From: Lysobacteraceae bacterium
Lineage (GTDB): Bacteria > Pseudomonadota > Gammaproteobacteria > Xanthomonadales > Xanthomonadaceae
Direction of reading: 5' to 3'
DNA length: 11,129 nt
Assembly (NCBI GenBank): GCA_017990865.1
Contig: JAGNNB010000060.1
Span: forward strand, 1-11,129
Part shown: in pieces, positions 5,536-10,888 of the stretch
Position numbering within the stretch: the stretch's first letter is position 1
Layout: every line of letters begins with the position of its first letter
Notes under the pieces: generated by a model
Databases searched by the model: none
Told to the model about the DNA's origin: nothing
Seen by the model: the letters and a program-made list of their open reading frames with translations, nothing else
Made by a program: the position numbers and the translations under genes

Positions 5536-7682
5536 ACGCGCTGCGGATCGCGGTCGTCGCGCTGTTGGCGCTGGCGAACGTCGCTTGCGCCACGCTGTCG
5601 GATCGCGACTACGCGCGCGCCGAGCGGATCGCCGTCTCGCTGCGCAGTACCGTGGTCGATTGCGAGCGCGAAGACGCCTGCGCCCGGCCATCGCCGCTGC
5701 GCGCATTGGGCGTGCGCGCGGCGGAGCAGGCCACCTACGATCGCGCGTTCGATCGATCGTTGTCGCCGGATGCGACTGCGCGCGAGGCCGCGGAGTCGAC
5801 CGCTACGCCGCCCAGCGATTCGCAACGCGACGCGAACGAAAGCGCCGAAGCCGAGAAACGCCGCGATAGTGCGCCCGCGAACATCGCCGAGACCGCCGCC
5901 GAGAGCGAAACGGCGAACGACACCGCTAACGACGCCCGCGGCGCGGGATCGATCGGCGCGAAATCCGTCGCCGGTCCGCCGCATTACGCGCTGATTCTGG
6001 ATTACGGCCAAGACGCCTTGTTGGCGCGACTGGATTTGATTCGTGGCGCGCAGCGCAGCATCGATATCCAAACCTATATCTACGACGAAGACGACGCCGG
6101 ACGTTTGGTGTTGGACGAATTGCTCGCCGCCGCGCGGCGCGGCGTGAAAGTACGCGTGCTGGTCGATCAACTCGCGGCGATGCGACGCGTGGATACGCTC
6201 ACCGCGCTGTCGGCCACGCACGTCAATTTCGAAATGCGCCTATACAACCCGGTGCTGGGGCGCGCGCGTTTCAGTTATCCGATGTACGCCTTCGCGACGA
6301 TCTGCTGTTTCCGCCGGCTCAACCAGCGGATGCACAACAAGCTGATGGTGGTGGACGATCTGGTCGCCATCACCGGCGGACGCAATTACCAGGACGACTA
6401 TTACGACTGGAGCCCGAAATTCAATTTTCGCGACCGCGACTTGCTCATCGCCGGACCGGTGGTGCCGCAGATGACGCGGAATTTCGAGGCGTATTGGGTC
6501 GCGCCGCTCAGCAAGCCGTTGACCAAGCTCTCGGATGTGGCGCGCATGTTGATGCGCGAGGGCGCACCGCCGTTGCTGCATCCCGCACCCGCACAGCCGC
6601 GGCGCATCGAAGCGATCGGTCGCGACGCCGACGACGCCGAGTTGATCCGCACGCGATTGGTCGACGCCGCCATCTCGGTGCGCGGCGTGCGCTTCATCGC
6701 CGACTTGCCCGACAAGCATCACGAGATCGACGAAAACGGCGGCCCGCCGTCGGAGCAAATGCGCGACATGATCGAATCGGCGCGCAGCCGCGTGTTGCTG
6801 CAAACGCCGTATCTGGTGCTGTCCGAACCGGCGCAGCGCATGTTCCGCCGGCTGCAGAAGCGCGAAAACCCGCCGCGCGTGGTGGTGTCCACCAATAGCC
6901 TCGCGGCGACCGATGCGTTCATTCCGTATGCGCTGTCGTACAAATACAAACGACGCTATCTGCGCGATTTCAAATTCGAGATCTACGAATTCAAACCGTT
7001 CCCGCAGGATGCGCCGATCGATCTGGAAGCCACCGGCACCGTCGGGCTGCAATGGCGCGAGGACGGCAGCGCCTCGGTGTTCGGCAGCGGTCGCGGTTCC
7101 GGCGCGGGCGGCAGTCGTTCGCCGGATCGACCGACGCCGCTGGCTCGCGAGTATTCGGCGCTGCGTTATTCCAAACGCGGCGCTAACGAACGCGTGCCGC
7201 TGCTGCGCGGCGGCGTGCGTTTCGGATTGCACGCCAAATCGATGGTGATCGACGATCGCATCGGCGTGATCGGCACGCACAACTTCGATCCGCGCGGCGA
7301 GAACTACAACACCGAAGCGGCGTTGGCGATCGAAGACCCCGCGTTCGCGCAATTGCTCGCCGCCAGCATCGAACGCGATATCGCACCGGCCAACGCATGG
7401 ATGATCGCGCGTCGCGACAAGGCGCGTTATTTCTCGGGCTTGGAATATTCGCTGGCGAAGATCACCGAGTACTTGCCGTTGTTTGACTTTTGGCCGATGC
7501 GTTACGCGACGAGTTACGAATTCGTGCCCGGCCCGGAATGCCCGGCGCCGATGTCGCCGCGCGATCCCGAATTCCGCCGCTGCTACGAACCTGTCGGCGA
7601 TTTCCCGGAAGTGGACCCGCTCAAGCGCCCGCTGACCCGCATTTTCACGGCCTTCGGCGCCGGATTGGCCCCGATTCTGTAG
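5532..7682 (+). CDS. Phospholipase D superfamily protein, cardiolipin synthase C-like, putative lipoprotein
   Basis: A 716-residue protein with GTG start overlapping the YceI-family stop. It has two HKD motifs: H268-N-K270-LMVV-D275 with a following GGRNYQDDYYDW, and H567-A-K569-SMVI-D574 with a following GTHNFDPRGENYNTE. These form one active site that transfers phosphatidyl groups through a phospho-histidine. The FDPRGENYNTE ending and the interrupted R-x-x-HNK region resemble E. coli ClsC (YmdC), which makes cardiolipin, but that protein is about 470 residues. The extra length lies in an Ala/Glu/Asn/Asp-rich linker at about 76-150, a Gly/Ser/Arg-rich loop at 513-532 and the C-terminus. The N-terminus (MNALRIAVVALLALANVACA) is hydrophobic and has Cys19 in a lipobox-like position, although Asn at -3 is unusual, so the protein is probably envelope-anchored. 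Whether it synthesises cardiolipin or hydrolyses phospholipid is not decided by sequence alone. Confidence 0.87.
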   Translation: MNALRIAVVALLALANVACATLSDRDYARAERIAVSLRSTVVDCEREDACARPSPLRALGVRAAEQATYDRAFDRSLSPDATAREAAESTATPPSDSQRDANESAEAEKRRDSAPANIAETAAESETANDTANDARGAGSIGAKSVAGPPHYALILDYGQDALLARLDLIRGAQRSIDIQTYIYDEDDAGRLVLDELLAAARRGVKVRVLVDQLAAMRRVDTLTALSATHVNFEMRLYNPVLGRARFSYPMYAFATICCFRRLNQRMHNKLMVVDDLVAITGGRNYQDDYYDWSPKFNFRDRDLLIAGPVVPQMTRNFEAYWVAPLSKPLTKLSDVARMLMREGAPPLLHPAPAQPRRIEAIGRDADDAELIRTRLVDAAISVRGVRFIADLPDKHHEIDENGGPPSEQMRDMIESARSRVLLQTPYLVLSEPAQRMFRRLQKRENPPRVVVSTNSLAATDAFIPYALSYKYKRRYLRDFKFEIYEFKPFPQDAPIDLEATGTVGLQWREDGSASVFGSGRGSGAGGSRSPDRPTPLAREYSALRYSKRGANERVPLLRGGVRFGLHAKSMVIDDRIGVIGTHNFDPRGENYNTEAALAIEDPAFAQLLAASIERDIAPANAWMIARRDKARYFSGLEYSLAKITEYLPLFDFWPMRYATSYEFVPGPECPAPMSPRDPEFRRCYEPVGDFPEVDPLKRPLTRIFTAFGAGLAPIL

Positions 7683-7707
7683 AAACCCGTTCGATATGTA
7701 CCGTTCG

Positions 7708-7725
7708 CGAGGCGTTTTGGCCTCG
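7708..7725 (+). terminator. Small hairpin after the phospholipase-D-like gene
   Basis: CGAGGC (7708-7713) and GCCTCG (7720-7725) form a perfect six-base stem around GTTTTG, 26 bases after the stop. No T-run follows (AATTC), so it is at best a weak terminator. The remaining stretch to 7843 is progressively AT-richer and holds no gene I can support. Confidence 0.35.
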
Positions 7726-7843
7726 AATTCGCGCCCTCGGCGGCGTTTAAACCCAATTTAGACGACCGTTCGTCGGCTCGAAGCGAAGCCGTTTTTGGTT
7801 AAATCCATAAAAATCAATTAGTTGCGAATGTGATTCCGGTGGG

Positions 7844-7905
7844 GTGACTTCATGCATATGTGTTTCGGTATTTAGGTGTTGTACTTTACCAACACACCAA
7901 GTCAC
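7844..7905 (+). promoter_or_regulatory. Nested inverted repeat in the leader of the small-peptide genes
   Basis: GTGACTT (7844-7850) is perfectly complementary to AAGTCAC (7899-7905). Inside it, GTGTTG (7876-7881) is perfectly complementary to CAACAC (7890-7895) with an eight-base loop. The structure ends ten bases before the GGAG ribosome site (7916-7919) of the first peptide gene. The region around it (about 7790-7910) is far less GC-rich than its surroundings, as expected for a promoter and leader. It could be a folded 5' leader controlling translation or attenuation, or a dyad operator in DNA. A TATTTA hexamer at 7869-7874 could be a -10 element, but no convincing -35 is seen. Function is inference. 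Confidence 0.4.
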
Positions 7906-7925
7906 TAACACTTCCGGAGCCCACC

Positions 7926-8108
7926 ATGAAGACCACGACCGACACCACCCCGACCCCCGTCTCGCAGGCCTTGATCGACATCGTCGCCAACGCCCGTCTT
8001 GCCCGTCGCGAACGCGACTTCGGCATCGGTTATGGCCGCAGCAGCGGCTACGGCCTGGATCGCCGCTACACCAGCGACTGGGGCGCCCCGCGCTTCCGCT
8101 GCTGCTGA
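7926..8108 (+). CDS. Small peptide A of a tandem pair, conserved GYGRSSGYG...SDWG C-terminus (family unknown)
   Basis: A 60-residue peptide. Start ATG at 7926 is set by GGAG (7916-7919) six bases upstream; a GTG at 7860 in frame lacks such a site and falls inside the dyad. The N-terminal 32 residues are Thr/Pro-rich then helical (VSQALIDIVANARLARRERD). The C-terminal 28 residues carry GYGRSSGYGLDRRYTSDWG (35-53) and end in RFRCC. The C-terminal half is Gly, Tyr, Ser and Arg-rich with no hydrophobic membrane segment, and the stop follows the two cysteines directly. I do not recognise the family. The shape (short, leader-like first half, aromatic and Cys-ended second half) suggests a precursor of a modified peptide, but no modifying enzyme gene is visible in the window. 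A structural or regulatory small protein is equally possible. Coding status is supported by the paralogue at 8202. Confidence 0.75.
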   Translation: MKTTTDTTPTPVSQALIDIVANARLARRERDFGIGYGRSSGYGLDRRYTSDWGAPRFRCC

Positions 8109-8378
8109 ATCGCACGCCGCCGCTGAAATTCGCCGTCTTCGCCCCCATCTATCGCGCAAGAAGTCGTCCAGCACTTCATCGTTGAGAACCCGGAGTACCC
8201 CATGAACACCGAATCCACCCTGTCCCCGACCGTCGCTGAAGCGCACAGCGTCGAAGTCCGCGCCGATAACGTCGTCGCGCTGGCCAGCCATGAGCGTTAC
8301 CGCAGTCGCGAAGTCGGCGTCGGTTATGGCCGCAGCAGCGGCTACGGCTTGGACCGCCGCTACACCAGCGACTGGGGC
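8022..8378 (+). repeat. Direct repeat of a 63-bp core (8022-8084 and 8316-8378)
   Basis: Two copies, 294 bases apart, differ at three of 63 positions and encode the shared core of the two small peptides. Similarity drops sharply upstream of the core, where the two genes are unrelated, and resumes only at the ribosome-site context (CCGGAG then ATGAA). This indicates either a recent duplication with replacement of the 5' parts or gene conversion limited to the core. Confidence 0.85.
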
Positions 8379-8402
8379 CCCGAGCGCTTCCGCTGCGCTT
8401 GA
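8202..8402 (+). CDS. Small peptide B of the tandem pair, near-identical C-terminus to peptide A
   Basis: A 66-residue peptide. ATG at 8202 follows GGAG (8192-8195) with a six-base spacer, the same spacing as for peptide A 276 bases upstream. Residues 1-38 (MNTESTLSPTVAEAHSVEVR...) share no clear similarity with peptide A's N-terminus. Residues 39-66 match it at 24 of 28 positions, with substitutions Ile/Val, Ala/Pro, Pro/Glu and Cys/Ala, so this copy ends RFRCA with one cysteine instead of two. At DNA level 8316-8378 matches 8022-8084 at 60 of 63 bases, and two of the three differences are silent. The 93-base gap between the genes holds no terminator that I can see, so the pair is probably co-transcribed and ended by the hairpin at 8508-8563. 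Function unknown; see peptide A for alternatives. Confidence 0.75.
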   Translation: MNTESTLSPTVAEAHSVEVRADNVVALASHERYRSREVGVGYGRSSGYGLDRRYTSDWGPERFRCA

Positions 8403-8507
8403 ACCTCGCGAGCCGGCCGCTTCCTCCCCCCCCGTTCGATCGGCGCCGAACCCCGCTTCACGCTCTCCCCCAAGCCTCGTTTCACTGCTTAGAACGTCCT
8501 CCCCCGG

Positions 8508-8563
8508 CCCGGTGCCGACGCGATGCGCTCTCTCCCGCATCGTGTCGCGCCGGGCTCCTTTTT
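8508..8563 (+). terminator. Rho-independent terminator after the small-peptide pair
   Basis: The arm 8508-8527 (CCCGGTGCCGACGCGATGCG) pairs with 8536-8554 (CGCATCGTGTCGCGCCGGG) through an eight-base loop, needing only two G-U pairs and one bulged base, and is followed by CTCC and five T at 8559-8563. It lies 105 bases after the second peptide stop and 24 bases before the thioesterase ATG, isolating the two units. A run of eight C (8426-8433) lies in the untranslated stretch before it. Confidence 0.75.
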
Positions 8564-8575
8564 GGGCCGATCCGG

Positions 8576-8581
8576 TATCCT
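8576..8581 (+). promoter_or_regulatory. Possible -10 element of a leaderless thioesterase mRNA
   Basis: TATCCT ends six bases before the ATG at 8588, so a start of transcription at normal distance would fall on or next to the A of ATG. No strong ribosome site is visible upstream (only CGGG touching the ATG). The same arrangement, CGGTATnnTGnCGGn before ATGAC, precedes the acyltransferase gene. No good -35 hexamer was found, so the call is tentative. Confidence 0.3.
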
Positions 8582-8587
8582 GACGGG

Positions 8588-9034
8588 ATGACGTCCCACC
8601 CCACGCCGCCCCTGTTTCGCGGCCAAGCTTCCCCCGACACCCTCAATGCCCTCTCCCGCGGTACCGCGATGGAGACCTTGGGCATCGTCTTCACCGAGGT
8701 CGGCGTCGATTTTGTCCGCGCCACCATGCCGGTCGATGCCCGCACCCGCCAGCCGTACGGCCTGCTGCACGGCGGCGCGTCGGTGCTGTTGGCCGAAACC
8801 CTCGGCAGTTCCGCGGGCAATCTGTGCGTGGCCCCGGGCGAAATGTGCGTGGGGATCGAAATCAATGCGAACCACTTGGCCGCCGTCCGCGAGGGCACGG
8901 TTGTCGGCACCGCGCGGCCGTTGCATGTCGGCCGGCGCACTCAAGTCTGGGAGATCCGCATCGAGGACCCGCTCGGCCGGCTGTGCTGCGTATCCCGGCT
9001 GACGCTGGCCGTCGTGCCCCGTCGCGATGCGTAA
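8588..9034 (+). CDS. Hotdog-fold acyl-CoA thioesterase, YdiI/MenI-like
   Basis: A 148-residue protein of the PaaI/YdiI hotdog thioesterase family, which cleaves acyl-CoA (often aromatic) thioesters in the cytoplasm. The pattern QPYGLLHGGASVLLAETLGS places Q55, H61, E70 and S74 with the same spacings as the catalytic set Q48, H54, E63, S67 that I recall for E. coli YdiI. The following CVGIEINANHLAAVREG and RTQVWEIRIEDPLGRLCC segments also match that enzyme closely. E. coli YdiI hydrolyses 1,4-dihydroxy-2-naphthoyl-CoA in menaquinone synthesis. If the host is a ubiquinone-only Lysobacter/Xanthomonas relative, that substrate is unlikely and the real one is unknown. The start at 8588 gives a short leader (about 12 residues longer than YdiI). 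Next gene: a PlsC-type acyltransferase, 107 bases downstream. Confidence 0.88.
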   Translation: MTSHPTPPLFRGQASPDTLNALSRGTAMETLGIVFTEVGVDFVRATMPVDARTRQPYGLLHGGASVLLAETLGSSAGNLCVAPGEMCVGIEINANHLAAVREGTVVGTARPLHVGRRTQVWEIRIEDPLGRLCCVSRLTLAVVPRRDA

Positions 9035-9129
9035 GTGCGCCCGGTTCCGTGACGCGGCGGCGGCCGCGAGACTCGGCGTGCGGGGCGCTTCATGCGGGGC
9101 ATCCGATGCCGGGCTCTAATTCGCTTCGG

Positions 9130-9135
9130 TATGGT
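9130..9135 (+). promoter_or_regulatory. Possible -10 element of a leaderless acyltransferase mRNA
   Basis: TATGGT ends six bases before the ATG at 9142, mirroring the layout before the thioesterase gene. If used, the mRNA would begin at the ATG, which would also favour 9142 over the in-frame ATG at 9106. GCCGGGCTC occurs upstream of both hexamers but at different distances, so it is not a shared -35. Confidence 0.3.
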
Positions 9136-9141
9136 GGCGGC

Positions 9142-9924
9142 ATGACCCGGTCCGTCCCCACCTCCCGCGCCATGCGGGCGTTGCGCTATGCCTATCGCCT
9201 GCCGATGCTGGCGTGGCATATCGCGGTGCACCTGCCGATCACGCTGTTGCTGATGTCGCCGCCCTTCGGCGGTCTGCGCGTGGGCGGCGAGCCGCTGAAG
9301 CACCGCATGGTGCGTTGGTGGCAGGGCGGCTTGATGCGGGTCTTCGGGTTTCGCATGCGCCGGATCGGGACGCCGCTCTCGGGTCCGGTGATGTTCGTGG
9401 CCAATCACGTGAGTTGGATCGACATCGTCGCGCTGCACGCGCAGCGGATGATGGGCTTCGTCGCCAAGCGCGAAATCGCCGGTTGGCCGCTGGTCGGTTG
9501 GTTGGCGACGATGGGCGAAACCATCTACCACCAACGCGGCAATCAGGAATCGCTCGGCGGCGTGCTGCACGAAATGCTCGCGCGTTTGCGTGCCGGCCGC
9601 GCGGTCGCGGTGTTTCCCGAGGGCCGCACGCGCAGCGGCGAGGAGATCGGCCCGTTCCACGCGCGTATTTTTCTGGCGGCGGTGGAAGCCGACGTGCCGG
9701 TGCAGCCGGTGGCGTTGCGTTACGGCACGCGCGGCGATGCGCAGACGGTGGTCGCGTTCGGCCCCGACGAGAATTTCTTCCAGAATTTCTGGCGCCTGCT
9801 CGGCGAACCGGCGCGCATGGGCGAAGCGATCTTTCTCGATCCCATTTTGCCCGGCGACAGCGACGGCCGCCGCAAAATCGCGGAAACCGCACGGACGCGG
9901 ATCGTGGATGCGATGGGACAATAA
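9142..9924 (+). CDS. plsC: 1-acyl-sn-glycerol-3-phosphate acyltransferase (PlsC family)
   Basis: A 260-residue membrane-associated acyltransferase that would convert lysophosphatidic acid to phosphatidic acid in phospholipid synthesis. The catalytic NH89VSWID94 (H-x4-D) follows strand VMFVA, the FPEGRTRSG block (158-166) binds the glycerol phosphate, and VQPVALRY (187-194) is the fourth family block. Residues about 17-40 are hydrophobic and probably anchor the protein at the inner membrane. PlsC proteins are usually 240-260 residues. The start is taken at 9142 because it follows a TATGGT box; an in-frame ATG at 9106 would add 12 residues (MPGSNSLRYGGG) and cannot be excluded. Family members can also be lyso-ornithine-lipid or other lysophospholipid acyltransferases, so the exact acceptor is inferred. 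Confidence 0.87.
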   Translation: MTRSVPTSRAMRALRYAYRLPMLAWHIAVHLPITLLLMSPPFGGLRVGGEPLKHRMVRWWQGGLMRVFGFRMRRIGTPLSGPVMFVANHVSWIDIVALHAQRMMGFVAKREIAGWPLVGWLATMGETIYHQRGNQESLGGVLHEMLARLRAGRAVAVFPEGRTRSGEEIGPFHARIFLAAVEADVPVQPVALRYGTRGDAQTVVAFGPDENFFQNFWRLLGEPARMGEAIFLDPILPGDSDGRRKIAETARTRIVDAMGQ

Positions 9925-9964
9925 AGTGCGATAGCAACCGAGTTCATTTCATGGAGGGGAAAGC

Positions 9965-10858
9965 ATGAGCGGGGATCAAGCGGAATTACGCAAATTCATG
10001 GGTAAGGCCACCCTTGATAAATCGATTAATTCTCTTCTAGGAATCATTGAGGGAATATCGATTGATGGTTCTATCAACGAAGCGGAGCTTGGTTTTCTAA
10101 ATATCTGGTTGGAGTCTCATCGATGCATGAGGGAACGACACCCGTTTAATGAATTGATTCCGCTGTTAGATGAGTCTTTGGCTGACCGGGTTCTTTCCTC
10201 AGAAGAAAAAGAAGACATAGCTTGGTTGTGCGAAAGAATCATCTCATCGGAGTACTACGATAGAACCACCGCTGATTTACAGAGGTTGCATGCAATTGTT
10301 GGCGGTGTTGTCGCTGACATAGAAATCAATGTCGCCGAATTGCAAGGACTTTCGCAATGGCTGGATGTGCATGAGCATCTTAGGACATGCTGGCCGTACG
10401 ATGAAATTGGAAGTTTGATTACGGCGGTTCTAGCGGACCGTCGAATTGATGATACTGAACATCGCTTATTGTTCAATTTCTTCTCGGAATTCGTCGATTT
10501 ATTGGACAACAAGACAATTTCAAACCCGCTTGTTTCCGAAGATGGTGCGATTGCCGGGTTGTGTGCTGTATGCCCAGAGGTTCAATTTAAGGGATCTACC
10601 TTTTGTTTTACTGGTGCTTCTTCTCGCTACAAAAGAGAAGATCTCTCTTTGATAGTCAAGAGTTTTGGCGGTAGTGTGGTTGCTGGTGTGTCCGAGAAAG
10701 TTGATTACCTGATCATTGGGGCCGACGGAAATCCATGCTGGTCCTATGCTTGTTATGGAAGAAAAGTCGAGAAGGCAGTCAAATTAAGAAAAAGTGGTAG
10801 TCGGATTCTTATCGTCCATGAAAATGACTTTCACGATGCAGTCTCCGATCTGTCTTGA
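9965..10858 (+). CDS. Protein with two TerB-like helical repeats and a C-terminal BRCT domain, AT-rich and probably acquired
   Basis: A 297-residue protein with an excellent ribosome site (GGAGG at 9953-9957, seven-base spacer). Residues 21-92 and 105-176 align without gaps at an offset of 84, with about a third identical: each has a D-x-x-IN-x-AEL-x-x-L-x-x-WL-x-x-H core (34-52 and 118-136), then P-x-x-E (60 and 144) and LADR (72-75 and 156-159). The repeat is helical and acidic and reminds me of TerB-type bundles; that is inference. Residues about 207-297 (FKGSTFCFTG, then KSFGGSV, KVDYLIIG, ILIVHENDF) are a BRCT domain like that ending NAD-dependent DNA ligase, which binds DNA ends or phosphopeptides. 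C200 and C203 precede it. No catalytic domain is present. GC is about 45-47 percent in sampled lines against well over 60 around it, so transfer is likely. A DNA-damage or phage-defence link is speculation. Confidence 0.85.
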   Translation: MSGDQAELRKFMGKATLDKSINSLLGIIEGISIDGSINEAELGFLNIWLESHRCMRERHPFNELIPLLDESLADRVLSSEEKEDIAWLCERIISSEYYDRTTADLQRLHAIVGGVVADIEINVAELQGLSQWLDVHEHLRTCWPYDEIGSLITAVLADRRIDDTEHRLLFNFFSEFVDLLDNKTISNPLVSEDGAIAGLCAVCPEVQFKGSTFCFTGASSRYKREDLSLIVKSFGGSVVAGVSEKVDYLIIGADGNPCWSYACYGRKVEKAVKLRKSGSRILIVHENDFHDAVSDLS

Positions 10859-10888
10859 ATCAACGTATGCGCCCGGTGTTCGTAAATT

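Noticed and set aside
7852..7875. Seven-codon leader ORF (ATGCATATG... ending TAG) upstream of the first peptide gene
   Set aside because: No ribosome site precedes it and no runs of a regulatory codon are present. It lies inside the dyad, and short frames of this kind are expected by chance.
8426..8433. Run of eight C, possible phase-variable or slippage site
   Set aside because: It lies in untranslated sequence between the second peptide stop and the terminator, with no frame or promoter spacing that it would switch.
7905..8540. A 211-codon open frame on the minus strand spanning both copies of the small-peptide core
   Set aside because: It is Ala/Val-rich shadow coding opposite the repeats, lacks the matched GGAG-ATG starts that both plus-strand ORFs have, and runs through the terminator hairpin. 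The three core differences do not discriminate strands, so this is rejected on start signals and architecture rather than on substitution pattern.
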